Of a stretch of 30,174 bases of DNA, positions 13,593 to 21,574 are shown in pieces. Under the pieces are notes generated by a model that had not been told where the DNA came from, did no database searches, and saw only the letters and a program-made list of their open reading frames with translations. A program made the position numbers and the translations under genes. Origin of the DNA: an uncultured Collinsella sp. (lineage in GTDB: Bacteria; Actinomycetota; Coriobacteriia; Coriobacteriales; Coriobacteriaceae); NCBI GenBank assembly GCA_902462065.1, contig CABQAK010000031.1, positions 1 to 30,174 on the forward strand. The letters are read 5' to 3'. The stretch's first letter is position 1, and each line of letters opens with the position of its first letter.

Positions 13593-14066
13593 ATGCCGCG
13601 TCGTGCAGCAGCTAATCGTCGTGAGGTTCAGCCTGACGCCGTTTACAACAACCGCCTGGTGACTCAGCTCATCAACAAGGTCCTTCTTGACGGCAAGAAG
13701 GCCACCGCTGAGCGCATCGTTTACACCGCTTTCGAGATCGTTGCCGAGAAGTCCGAGGGTGGCGACGCTCTCGCTACCTTCAAGAAGGCTATGGACAACG
13801 TCAAGCCCACGCTCGAGGTTAAGCCCAAGCGTGTCGGTGGCGCTACCTATCAGGTCCCGATGGAGGTCAACTCCCGTCGTTCCACCGCTCTGGGCATTCG
13901 CTGGATCGTCAACTTCTCCCGCGCTCGCAAGGAGAAGACCATGGCCGAGCGTCTCGCCAACGAGATCCTCGACGCTTCCAACGGCCTGGGCGCTTCCGTC
14001 AAGAAGCGTGAGGACGTCTTCAAGATGGCCGAGGCCAACCGCGCGTTCTCTCACTATCGTTGGTAA
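13593..14066 (+). CDS. rpsG: Small ribosomal subunit protein S7 (uS7)
   Basis: S7 is a primary 16S rRNA binding protein that nucleates assembly of the 30S head and contacts E-site tRNA. The 157-residue product matches the family length. It begins MPRRAAANRREVQPDAVY, contains the QVPMEVNSRRSTALGIRW segment and ends in the basic C-terminal helix region. ATG 13593 follows AAGGAG (13579-13584). It lies 73 nt after rpsL and 19 nt before fusA, in the classical str order. Confidence 0.97.
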   Translation: MPRRAAANRREVQPDAVYNNRLVTQLINKVLLDGKKATAERIVYTAFEIVAEKSEGGDALATFKKAMDNVKPTLEVKPKRVGGATYQVPMEVNSRRSTALGIRWIVNFSRARKEKTMAERLANEILDASNGLGASVKKREDVFKMAEANRAFSHYRW

Positions 14067-14085
14067 GTTAAGGTAAGGAACTAAC

Positions 14086-16185
14086 ATGGCTAAGCCTAAG
14101 TACAAGCTTTCCGATACCCGTAACATCGGCATCATGGCCCACATCGATGCCGGTAAGACCACCACGACCGAGCGTATTCTTTACTACACCGGTAAGACCC
14201 ACAAGATCGGTGAGGTCCATGAGGGCGCTGCCACCATGGACTGGATGGTTCAGGAGCAGGAGCGCGGCGTAACCATTACCTCCGCTGCTACCACGTGCTT
14301 CTGGAACAAGGACGGTAAGGACTACCGCATCCAGATCATCGACACCCCGGGCCACGTTGACTTCACCGCCGAGGTCGAGCGCTGCCTGCGCGTCCTCGAT
14401 GGCGCTGTCGCCGTCTTCGACGCCGTTGCCGGCGTTCAGCCCCAGTCTGAGACCGTTTGGCGTCAGGCTTCCACCTTCAACGTCCCCCGCATCGCCTTCA
14501 TCAACAAGTATGACCGCGTGGGTGCTGACTTCTTCAACGCTATCGAGACCATGAAGGATCGTCTCGACGCTAACGCCGTGGCCGCTCAGGTCCCGATGGG
14601 CGCCGAGGACAACTTCTGGGGCGTCATCGACCTGGTCACCATGACTGCATGGGACTTCAAGGCCGACGAGAAGGGTATGACCTACCCCGAGCCGATGGAC
14701 GAGATCCCGGCTGAGTTTGCCGACATCGCTGCCACCAAGCGCGAGGAGCTCCTTGACGCTGCTGCCAGCTTTGACGACGAGCTCATGGAGAAGATCCTCA
14801 TGGAGGAGGACTTCACCGTCGAGGAGCTCAAGGCTGCTCTGCGCAAGGGCGTTCTGGCCAACGAGCTCAACCTCGTCTTCGTGGGTTCCGCCTACAAGAA
14901 CAAGGGCGTTCAGGAGCTGCTCGACGCTGTCGTCGACTACCTGCCCAGCCCGCTCGACGTTGAGGCCGTCACCGGTACCGATCCGGACACCGGCGAGGAG
15001 ATCCAGCGTCATCCTTCCTTCGACGAGCCCTTCTCCGGCCTGGTCTTCAAGATCATGACCGACCCGTTCGTCGGTAAGCTCACCTACGTCCGCGTTTACT
15101 CCGGCCGCGCCGAGTCCGGCTCCTACGTTGTCAACGCTTCCAACGGTCAGCGTGAGCGCCTCGGCCGCATCCTCGAGATGAACGCCGCCGAGCGTATCGA
15201 CCGTGACGACGCTGCCGCCGGCGACATCGTCGCTTGCGTCGGCTTCAAGAACTCCACCACCGGTGACACCCTGTGCGCCGAGGGCAAGGAGATCGTCCTC
15301 GAGAAGATCGAGTTCGCTAAGCCCGTTATCGACGTTGCCATCGAGCCCAAGACCAAGGCCGAGCAGGACAAGATGTCCCTGGCTCTGACCAAGCTCGCCG
15401 AGGAGGACCCGACCTTCCAGGTGTCCACCAACCACGAGACCGGCCAGACCATCATCGCCGGCATGGGCGAGCTGCACCTCGAGATCATCGTCGACCGTCT
15501 GCTCCGTGAGTTCAAGGTTGACGCTAACGTTGGTAAGCCCCAGGTTGCCTACCGCGAGACCGCTGGTCACGACGTCGAGAAGGCTGAGGGCAAGTTCGTC
15601 CGTCAGTCCGGCGGTCGCGGTCAGTACGGCCACGCCGTCATCAAGCTCGAGAAGATGGAGGAGGGCTTCGGCTACGAGTTCGTCAACGCTATCGTCGGCG
15701 GCGTCGTGCCCAAGGAGTACATCCCGTCCATCGACAAGGGCATCCAGGAGGCCCTGAACACCGGTGTTATCGCCGGCTTCCCGGTCCTCGACGTTAAGGT
15801 CACCCTGTTCGACGGTTCTTACCACGAGGTCGACTCCTCCGAGGCCGCCTTCAAGATCGCCGGTTCCATGGCTATCAAGGACGCCCTCAAGAAGTCCGAT
15901 CCGCAGCTGCTCGAGCCGATCATGGCTGTCGAGGTCGAGACCCCCGAGCAGTACATGGGCGACGTTATGGGCAACCTCTCCGGTCGCCGCGGCAAGATCG
16001 AGGGCATGGAGGATCGCAAGAACAGCAAGCTCATCCGTGCCAAGGTGCCGCTGGGCGAGATGTTCGGTTACGCTACCGACCTTCGCTCCCAGACCCAGGG
16101 CCGTGCATCCTACACGATGCAGTTCGACTCTTATGAGCCCGCGCCCAAGTCCATCGTGGACGAGGTCATGAGCAAGAACGCCTAA
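14086..16185 (+). CDS. fusA: Elongation factor G
   Basis: EF-G is the GTPase that drives translocation of tRNA and mRNA and, with RRF, ribosome recycling. The 699-residue product is full length. G-domain motifs are AHIDAGKT (18-25), RGVTI (60-64), DTPGH (86-90) and NKYD (140-143); the last has Tyr where Met is usual, an allowed position. Domain II contains the VYSG-type segment (RVYSGRAESG). Domain IV begins near RQSGGRGQYGHA, and the protein ends in a normal domain V. ATG 14086 follows AAGGAA. No tuf gene follows; the next gene is rpsJ. Confidence 0.98.
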   Translation: MAKPKYKLSDTRNIGIMAHIDAGKTTTTERILYYTGKTHKIGEVHEGAATMDWMVQEQERGVTITSAATTCFWNKDGKDYRIQIIDTPGHVDFTAEVERCLRVLDGAVAVFDAVAGVQPQSETVWRQASTFNVPRIAFINKYDRVGADFFNAIETMKDRLDANAVAAQVPMGAEDNFWGVIDLVTMTAWDFKADEKGMTYPEPMDEIPAEFADIAATKREELLDAAASFDDELMEKILMEEDFTVEELKAALRKGVLANELNLVFVGSAYKNKGVQELLDAVVDYLPSPLDVEAVTGTDPDTGEEIQRHPSFDEPFSGLVFKIMTDPFVGKLTYVRVYSGRAESGSYVVNASNGQRERLGRILEMNAAERIDRDDAAAGDIVACVGFKNSTTGDTLCAEGKEIVLEKIEFAKPVIDVAIEPKTKAEQDKMSLALTKLAEEDPTFQVSTNHETGQTIIAGMGELHLEIIVDRLLREFKVDANVGKPQVAYRETAGHDVEKAEGKFVRQSGGRGQYGHAVIKLEKMEEGFGYEFVNAIVGGVVPKEYIPSIDKGIQEALNTGVIAGFPVLDVKVTLFDGSYHEVDSSEAAFKIAGSMAIKDALKKSDPQLLEPIMAVEVETPEQYMGDVMGNLSGRRGKIEGMEDRKNSKLIRAKVPLGEMFGYATDLRSQTQGRASYTMQFDSYEPAPKSIVDEVMSKNA

Positions 16186-16210
16186 GTTCGAGCTCCCTGT
16201 TACGTAATCC

Positions 16211-16229
16211 TGCGAGAACATCTCTCGCA
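16211..16229 (+). other. Hairpin between fusA and rpsJ
   Basis: TGCGAGA (16211-16217) and TCTCGCA (16223-16229) form a perfect 7-bp stem with an ACATC loop, 7 nt before the rpsJ ribosome binding site. Only CTCTTT follows, so it is a weak terminator at best. It may shape rpsJ translation or mRNA processing. Confidence 0.55.
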
Positions 16230-16246
16230 CTCTTTGGAGGTTTAAG

Positions 16247-16555
16247 TTGGCTACCCAGAAGATCCGCATTCGCCTCAAGGGCTATGATCACGAGGTCGTC
16301 GATCAGTCCGCGAAGCTCATCGTCGAGACCGCTCAGAAGACCGGCGCTCGCGTTTCCGGTCCTGTCCCCCTGCCCACCGAGCGCAACCTGTACACGGTTA
16401 TCCGCTCGCCGCACGTGAACAAGGACTCCCGTGAGCAGTTCGAGATGCGCACCCACAAGCGCCTCATCGACATCCTCGACCCCACCTCGGGCACCGTTGA
16501 TTCGCTCATGCGTCTCGACCTCCCCGCTGGCGTCGACATCGACATCAAGCTCTAA
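16247..16555 (+). CDS. rpsJ: Small ribosomal subunit protein S10 (uS10)
   Basis: S10 is a 30S head protein that also acts as NusE in transcription antitermination. The 102-residue product is full length (MATQKIRIRLKGYDHE at the start, HVNKDSREQFEMRTHKR in the middle). The start is TTG 16247 with GGAGG (16236-16240) 6 nt upstream, the second TTG-started ribosomal gene here. In most bacteria rpsJ leads a long S10 operon. Here a strong terminator follows at 16576 and then the opposing birA gene, so rpsJ is separated from rplC and the rest. Confidence 0.97.
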   Translation: MATQKIRIRLKGYDHEVVDQSAKLIVETAQKTGARVSGPVPLPTERNLYTVIRSPHVNKDSREQFEMRTHKRLIDILDPTSGTVDSLMRLDLPAGVDIDIKL

Positions 16556-16575
16556 GCGATATCGCTCATAGCTTA

Positions 16576-16613
16576 AAGGGCCCCGCTGCCGTTACGGTAG
16601 CGGGGCCCTTTTG
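16576..16613 (+). terminator. Intrinsic terminator of rpsJ, possibly shared with birA
   Basis: AAGGGCCCCGCT (16576-16587) pairs perfectly with the mirror arm ending at 16610, with GCC/GGT extending it around GTTAC. TTTTGTTT follows on the + strand. It lies between convergent rpsJ and birA. On the minus strand only TTT follows, so termination in that direction would be weaker. Confidence 0.9.
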
Positions 16614-16671
16614 TTTAGCATGATGGGATTGGACCGCCGGATAAGGCTGCCGAGCGGCTGGCTGTGGCGCC

Positions 16672-17448
16672 CTATTCGCTCGCGGGACGCAGCGATGCCT
16701 CCTCAAAATGGAAGGATCGCAAACCGCCTTCCGTTTCGATACACGCGCGACCAAAGCCATCGATCGTTTTAAAGATGCCTCGCGCCTGCTCGTCTCCAGC
16801 GGGGGAGCGGGCGATAACGTGCTCCCCAATCCAATTGAGGTGAGCGACATATTCGCCGTGGACGGGCGCGAGCGGTCCGGTGTTTTCTTCCATGGCATTG
16901 AGTAGATCAGCCCACGCGTCCACAGCGTTTACGACGGTGTGATAGACCTCCTTGAGTAGCACATCGACGGCGGGAACGTTCTCGTTGAGATCCGAGAGAC
17001 CGATTGCCGGCAGGCCGCCATCGGGCACCTCTTGGGGCGCATAGTTCACATTGACGCCAATGCCGCAGACGGCGAAAGGTTTGCCTTCGTTATCGCGTGC
17101 GGCCTCGACCAGAATGCCGCCGAGTTTGCGTCCACGCGCGACCAGGTCGTTGGGCCATTTGAGGCCAATCTCGTTTGCAAGACCCTGCTTTTCGAGCGCC
17201 TCGAGCACCGCTAGGCCGCTGACGGCGGCAAGACCAGAGAACTTTGCAGGATTAACGCATGGGCGCAGGACAATCGAAAGCAATAAGTTGCCGACGGTTG
17301 AGTCCCACTTGTGCCCGCGCCGGCCGCGTCCTGCTGTTTGAGCCCGGGCGGCAAGTCCTGTGCCGTGTGGCGCTCCCTGTTTTCCTGCTTCGAGCAGGTC
17401 ATCGTTGGTCGATCCGGTTACGTCGACTATCGTTAATTTGGCATCCAT
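16672..17448 (-). CDS. birA: Biotin-[acetyl-CoA-carboxylase] ligase, short form
   Basis: This enzyme activates biotin as biotinyl-AMP and attaches it to the AccB lysine. The 258-residue product has the catalytic core only: STNDDL (13-18), the biotinyl-AMP loop GRGRRGHKW (40-48), KWPNDL (97-102) and KLGGILVE (108-115). The C-terminal SH3-like part follows. There is no N-terminal helix-turn-helix, so it is a class I ligase, unlike E. coli BirA, and is unlikely to repress transcription. ATG is at 17448 with AGGAGGT about 10 nt upstream on this strand. It is divergent from the fatty-acid cluster that encodes its substrate AccB (22826), which fits its role. Confidence 0.9.
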   Translation of the reverse strand: MDAKLTIVDVTGSTNDDLLEAGKQGAPHGTGLAARAQTAGRGRRGHKWDSTVGNLLLSIVLRPCVNPAKFSGLAAVSGLAVLEALEKQGLANEIGLKWPNDLVARGRKLGGILVEAARDNEGKPFAVCGIGVNVNYAPQEVPDGGLPAIGLSDLNENVPAVDVLLKEVYHTVVNAVDAWADLLNAMEENTGPLAPVHGEYVAHLNWIGEHVIARSPAGDEQARGIFKTIDGFGRACIETEGGLRSFHFEEASLRPASE

Positions 17449-17542
17449 AACGGCTGCTACCTCCTAAGTTAATAAGGCAATCGCGCAATGGTGTCGAGAG
17501 ATAGACACAATGTGAAGCCTTTGTCGCATTTGGACAATTTAA

Positions 17543-17560
17543 TGTTAACACGTCAACAAC
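17543..17560. promoter_or_regulatory. Operator-like palindrome upstream of fabH, site 1
   Basis: TGTTAACACGTCAACA (17543-17558) is an imperfect palindrome, followed by AC. It is repeated at 17591 with one mismatch over 18 nt. It lies just before the candidate -10 box at 17564. Confidence 0.65.
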
Positions 17561-17563
17561 GAC

Positions 17564-17579
17564 TAAAATGCGCTATCCT
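17564..17579 (+). promoter_or_regulatory. Candidate -10 region of the fab operon
   Basis: TAAAAT (17564-17569) and TATCCT (17574-17579) are both plausible -10 boxes. Neither has a strong -35 at the right distance because the region is occupied by operator site 1. This suggests either an activator-assisted or a tightly repressed promoter. Confidence 0.4.
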
Positions 17580-17590
17580 CTCTTGGTCGG

Positions 17591-17608
17591 TGTAAACACG
17601 TCAACAAC
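17591..17608. promoter_or_regulatory. Operator-like palindrome upstream of fabH, site 2
   Basis: TGTAAACACGTCAACA (17591-17606) repeats site 1 with one mismatch. The two sites are 48 nt apart start to start. It lies between the candidate -10 boxes and the fabH ribosome binding site AAGGAGG (17612-17618), in a position to block early transcription. Confidence 0.65.
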
Positions 17609-17624
17609 TCAAAGGAGGTTAGTG

Positions 17625-18584
17625 ATGGGTTTCACGATTCTTGGAACAGGCTCGGCGCTTCCTGAACGCAGTGTTTCCAATGACGAGCTGTCTGAGTTCC
17701 TCGATACCTCGGATGAGTGGATTTTTACCCGCACAGGCATCAAGAGCCGCCACGTCTGCACCACCGAGTCACTTGACGACCTTGCCGTAGCGGCGAGCGA
17801 GCGGGCACTCCAGGTGTCCGGAATCGACGCGAGTCAGCTGGATCTGATCGTCTGCTCGACGACGACGGGTGACCACCTTGTTCCCGCCGAGGCGTGTGCC
17901 GTTGCCGAGCGACTAGGCGCGACGTGCCCTGCCTTCGATGTCTCGGCGGCCTGCGCCGGCTTCGTATTTGCGCTCGATGTCGCCGAGGGCTATATCGCCC
18001 GCGGCCGTGCCGAGCGCGTGCTCGTCGTTGCTGCCGAGCAGATGACGCGCGCGCTCGACTGGACCGACCGTGCCACCTGCGTGCTCTTTGGCGATGGGGC
18101 AGGCGCCGCAGTGATTGGGGCTGGGGGAGACAGCCCCCTTGCCGTTGAGCTTTCGACGGCGCCCGACGTCGAGACGTTGCGCGTTCCCGGTCTGGTCGGC
18201 ACCTCGCCGTTTAAGGCTTCCGCAGATAGCGCGAGCGTGCTGTCCATGAATGGCCGCCGTGTGTTCAAGTTCGGCGTCAACGCCATCTGCGACACGGTCC
18301 ATAAGCTTGCGAGCGATGCGGGCATTTCGGTCGAAGACATCGACCATTTTGTATTCCATCAAGCTAACGAACGAATCCTGAGCCAGGCTGTCAAGCGCCT
18401 GGGCGTGCCGGACGAGCGCGTGGTTCGCACGTTGCGCGAGACCGGCAACATTTCGAGCGCATGCATTCCGCTTGCCCTCGACCGGCTGGCAAGTACCGAC
18501 GCACTGAATGCAGGCGACACCATCGCCCTCGTTGGATTTGGCGCCGGCCTGGATATAGGTGGCTATCTGCTTCGTTGGAAGTAG
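17625..18584 (+). CDS. fabH: Beta-ketoacyl-ACP synthase III
   Basis: FabH starts fatty-acid chains by condensing an acyl-CoA primer with malonyl-ACP. The 319-residue product has the full catalytic triad Cys110 (DVSAACAGF), His245 (FVFHQANER) and Asn275 (ETGNISSA). The RTGIKSRH segment (36-43) matches the usual RTGIxxRH motif. ATG 17625 is chosen because AAGGAGG ends 6 nt before it. It is the first gene of the fatty-acid operon, directly behind two operator-like palindromes, so its expression probably sets flux for the whole cluster. Primer specificity (acetyl or branched chain) cannot be read from the sequence alone. Confidence 0.96.
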   Translation: MGFTILGTGSALPERSVSNDELSEFLDTSDEWIFTRTGIKSRHVCTTESLDDLAVAASERALQVSGIDASQLDLIVCSTTTGDHLVPAEACAVAERLGATCPAFDVSAACAGFVFALDVAEGYIARGRAERVLVVAAEQMTRALDWTDRATCVLFGDGAGAAVIGAGGDSPLAVELSTAPDVETLRVPGLVGTSPFKASADSASVLSMNGRRVFKFGVNAICDTVHKLASDAGISVEDIDHFVFHQANERILSQAVKRLGVPDERVVRTLRETGNISSACIPLALDRLASTDALNAGDTIALVGFGAGLDIGGYLLRWK

Positions 18585-18633
18585 TCGCACATAGGAAAAA
18601 ACGCCCCTAGGGCACAACCAAAGGAGAACTACC

Positions 18634-18870
18634 ATGGCAGATCAGAAGACCTTCGAGCGCGTTTGCGACGTTATCCGCGAGACCGCCGGTCTTGACGATG
18701 TCGAGATGAAGCCCGAGTCCACGCTCGAGGAGATTGGTCTCGACAGTCTGGGTACCGTCGAGATCCTCGTCGCCGTCGAGGACGAGTTTGGCATTCAGCT
18801 CGATACCGAGGAGAACCCCAAGACGGTCGGCGAGTTCGCCGATACGGTCGAGGCGGCATTGGAGAAGTAG
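18634..18870 (+). CDS. acpP: Acyl carrier protein
   Basis: ACP carries growing acyl chains on a 4'-phosphopantetheine arm. The 78-residue acidic product has the attachment site GLDSLGTVE with Ser38. The usual order is DSLD or DSLx, so the motif is normal. Helix 1 (FERVCDVIRETAGLDD) and helix 3 (VGEFADTVEAAL) are as expected. ATG 18634 follows AAGGAG (18621-18626). The stop is 2 nt before the fabK start, implying coupled translation. The gene sits between fabH and fabK, the order seen in Firmicutes fatty-acid clusters. Confidence 0.95.
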   Translation: MADQKTFERVCDVIRETAGLDDVEMKPESTLEEIGLDSLGTVEILVAVEDEFGIQLDTEENPKTVGEFADTVEAALEK

Positions 18871-18872
18871 AG

Positions 18873-19817
18873 ATGCTCAAGACTCCTCTCTGCGATCTGC
18901 TCGGCATCGAAAAGCCCGTGTTCCAGGGCGGTATGGCCTGGATTGCCGATGCCTCGCTGGCGTCCGCAGTGTCCGAGGCGGGTGGCTTAGGCATCATCGC
19001 GGCTATGAATGCCGATGCCAACTGGCTTCGCGACCAGATTCATGAGCTGCGCGCCAGGACGGATAAGCCCTTTGGCGTCAACGTCATGCTCATGAGCCCG
19101 TTTGCCGACGAGGTCGCGCAGGTCGTGATTGACGAGCGAGTGCCGGTCGTCGTGACGGGCGCCGGCAATCCCGCCAAGTACATGGAGGCGTGGAACGAGG
19201 CGGGCATCAAGGTCATCCCGGTCGTTGCCTCGGTGGCGCTGGCGCGCCTCGTGGCGCGTCGTGGGGCCACCGCCGTGGTTGCCGAGGGCACCGAATCGGG
19301 CGGCCATATTGGCGAGACCTCGACGATGGCACTGGTGCCGCAGGTCGTCGATGCGGTCGACATTCCCGTTGTGGCCGCCGGCGGTATTGCCGACGGCCGC
19401 GGCGTGGCGGCCGCCTTTATGCTGGGCGCCGAAGGCGTGCAAGTGGGTACGCGCTTTCTGGTCGCAGACGAGTGCACCGTCTCGGAGCAGTACAAAGAGA
19501 TGGTCCTGAAGGCCAACGACACTTCGACGCGTGCGACCGGTCGCTCGACGGGACATCCGGTGCGCGCCCTCAAGAGCCCCTTCACCAACGCGTATGCCAA
19601 GAACGAGGCGGCGGGCGCAAGCCCCGAGGAGCTCGGGGCCATGGGCACGGGCGCGCTTCGTAAAGCCGCAAAGGACGGTAATTACGAAGAGGGTTCGTAT
19701 TTGTGCGGACAGATTGCCGGCATGGTCAACGAACGCCAGAGCGCACGCGAAATCGTCGACGATCTGGTCGACGGCGCCGAGCATGTCCTGAAGGGTGCGT
19801 CCGCATGGGTAGCGTAG
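18873..19817 (+). CDS. fabK: Enoyl-ACP reductase II (FMN-dependent)
   Basis: FabK reduces trans-2-enoyl-ACP in the last step of each elongation cycle using FMN and NAD(P)H. The 314-residue TIM-barrel product belongs to the nitronate monooxygenase-like flavoprotein family. It shows FQGGMAWIA (17-25), VVVTGAGNP (92-100), the catalytic-type segment GTESGGHIGE with His145, and the phosphate-binding VVAAGGIADGRG (166-177). Position between acpP and fabD supports FabK over nitronate monooxygenase. FabK enzymes are insensitive to triclosan, and no fabI is in this cluster. ATG 18873 lies 2 nt after the acpP stop. The last 13 nt overlap fabD. Confidence 0.93.
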   Translation: MLKTPLCDLLGIEKPVFQGGMAWIADASLASAVSEAGGLGIIAAMNADANWLRDQIHELRARTDKPFGVNVMLMSPFADEVAQVVIDERVPVVVTGAGNPAKYMEAWNEAGIKVIPVVASVALARLVARRGATAVVAEGTESGGHIGETSTMALVPQVVDAVDIPVVAAGGIADGRGVAAAFMLGAEGVQVGTRFLVADECTVSEQYKEMVLKANDTSTRATGRSTGHPVRALKSPFTNAYAKNEAAGASPEELGAMGTGALRKAAKDGNYEEGSYLCGQIAGMVNERQSAREIVDDLVDGAEHVLKGASAWVA

Positions 19818-20731
19818 CGTTTCTGTTTGCCGGCCAGGGTGCCCAACACCCCGCGATGGGCGTCGACCTGATCGAGGCATCGCCGGCGGCCGCCGAGGTG
19901 TTCGCCATTGCCGACGAGGTGCGCCCGGGGACGAGCGAGCAGTGCCGGAGCGCCTCCAAGGAGGAGCTCTCGCAGACCGAGAACACGCAGCCTTGCGTGT
20001 TCGTGCACGACCTGGCTGTCGCCGTCGCCCTGCGCGAGCGCGGCGTGGTGCCTGCCGCCTGTGCGGGATTCTCGCTGGGCGAGGTCGCTGCACTCACCTT
20101 TGCGGGGGCATTCGATACGCGAGCGGGTTTTGAGCTCGTGTGTGAGCGCGCGGCATTGATGGCCACGGCGGCCGAGCGCCATCCGGGCGGCATGCGTGCC
20201 GTCATCAAGCTCGATGCGGTGCAAGTCGAGGGCCTGGCAAAACAGGCCGGCGAGGACTGCTGGCCGGTCAACTACAACAGTCCGCAGCAGACGGTTGTGG
20301 CCGGAGCGTCCGAGGCACTGCAGGAGCTTGACGTCCTAGTAAAAGAGGCTGGCGGTCGCGCTATGAAAGTCGCGGTGTCGGGTGCATTCCATAGCCCCTA
20401 TATGGCCGAGGCGACTGAGGGGCTGGCGACGTATATCCAAGCCGACCACGCGCCGTCTCCGCTGCTGATTCCGGTCATGGCAAATATGACAGCGGCGCCC
20501 TATCCGGCCGACCCGCAGACGGCATCGGAGGTGCTGGCCAACCAGGTGAGCCATGCCGTGCGCTGGGTCGACACGCTGCATGCTCTGCAGGATCAAGGCA
20601 TCGACACGTTTATTGAGGTCGGCCCCGGCAAAACGCTGTCCGGCCTGGTCAAGCGTACGTTGAGCGACGTTTGCGTGTATTCGTGCGAAACGGCCGAGCA
20701 GGTCGCGGCTATTGCCGACGAGCTCGCATAG
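19805..20731 (+). CDS. fabD: Malonyl-CoA:ACP transacylase
   Basis: FabD transfers malonate from CoA to ACP. The 308-residue product begins MGSVAFLFAGQGAQ, the conserved family start. The nucleophile is Ser90 in GFSLGE, where the usual motif is GHSLGE: the residue before Ser is Phe instead of His, a tolerated change in the GXSXG elbow. His196 in GAFHSPYM is the catalytic base. ATG 19805 overlaps the end of fabK by 13 nt; an upstream in-frame start at 19703 would add a non-homologous extension. fabG follows after 30 nt with its own ribosome binding site. Confidence 0.95.
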   Translation: MGSVAFLFAGQGAQHPAMGVDLIEASPAAAEVFAIADEVRPGTSEQCRSASKEELSQTENTQPCVFVHDLAVAVALRERGVVPAACAGFSLGEVAALTFAGAFDTRAGFELVCERAALMATAAERHPGGMRAVIKLDAVQVEGLAKQAGEDCWPVNYNSPQQTVVAGASEALQELDVLVKEAGGRAMKVAVSGAFHSPYMAEATEGLATYIQADHAPSPLLIPVMANMTAAPYPADPQTASEVLANQVSHAVRWVDTLHALQDQGIDTFIEVGPGKTLSGLVKRTLSDVCVYSCETAEQVAAIADELA

Positions 20732-20761
20732 TCCACAGGGCTGTAACCCGAAAGGAATGAC

Positions 20762-21535
20762 ATGGGCAACTTGAACAACGGCACGCTCGAGCGCAACGAC
20801 TCACGTCGCGCGGCACTGGTCACGGGTGGCTCGCGTGGTATCGGCCGCGCCTGCGCTGTCGGTCTGGCGGAGGACGGCTTTGATATCGCTGTCGTCTATG
20901 CCGGCAGTGTCGATGCGGCGCGCGAGACGTGCGAAGCCTGCGAGGCGGCTGGCGCCGCGGCACGCGCATATCAATGCGACGTGGCCGACCCCGCTGCCGT
21001 CAACGCGTGCGTGGAAGCGGTCCTCAACGACTTTGGCTCCATTTGGGCGCTCGTCAACAACGCTGGCATCACCCGCGATGGCCTGCTCATGCGCATGGGC
21101 GATGACGCCTTCGATCGCGTGCTCGATGTCAATCTTAAAGGAACGTTTAACACGACGCGCGCCCTCACCAAGACCTTTATGCGCCAACGCGGCGGCTGCG
21201 TCGTCAACATGAGCTCGGTCGTGGGCCTGATGGGCAATGCCGGGCAAGCCAACTACGCTGCCTCCAAGGCGGGCGTGATCGGCCTGACCAAGGCGGTGGC
21301 GCGCGAGCTTGCGCCCCGCGGCGTACGAGTGAACGCGGTTGCCCCCGGGTTTGTCGAGACGGAAATGACGGCAAAGCTCTCGGAGAAGGTTCGCGCGGCA
21401 ACCGAGGAGCAGATTCCCCTAAAGCGCATGGCGCGCCCCGAGGAAGTGGCCGGCGTGGTGCGCTTTTTGGCGAGCGATGCGGCTGCCTACATTACGGGCG
21501 AGGTCGTACGCGTTGACGGCGGAATGGCGATGTAG
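20762..21535 (+). CDS. fabG: 3-oxoacyl-ACP reductase
   Basis: FabG reduces beta-ketoacyl-ACP with NADPH. The 257-residue short-chain dehydrogenase has the cofactor motif TGGSRGIG (21-28), NNAGITRD (99-106), the catalytic Asn124, Ser152, Tyr165 and Lys169 (YAASK), and APGFVETEM. The N-terminal 16 residues are a little longer than usual. ATG 20762 follows GAAAGGA. It sits between fabD and fabF in the operon, which supports the FabG assignment over other SDR enzymes. Confidence 0.95.
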   Translation: MGNLNNGTLERNDSRRAALVTGGSRGIGRACAVGLAEDGFDIAVVYAGSVDAARETCEACEAAGAAARAYQCDVADPAAVNACVEAVLNDFGSIWALVNNAGITRDGLLMRMGDDAFDRVLDVNLKGTFNTTRALTKTFMRQRGGCVVNMSSVVGLMGNAGQANYAASKAGVIGLTKAVARELAPRGVRVNAVAPGFVETEMTAKLSEKVRAATEEQIPLKRMARPEEVAGVVRFLASDAAAYITGEVVRVDGGMAM

Positions 21536-21574
21536 AAACCAGGGCCGAAGAACGGCTTGGATGAGGAGACCATG

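Noticed and set aside
14068..16278. Minus-strand open reading frame of about 736 codons opposite fusA
   Set aside because: It is the same codon-bias artefact; it mirrors fusA exactly and has no ribosome binding site or family resemblance.
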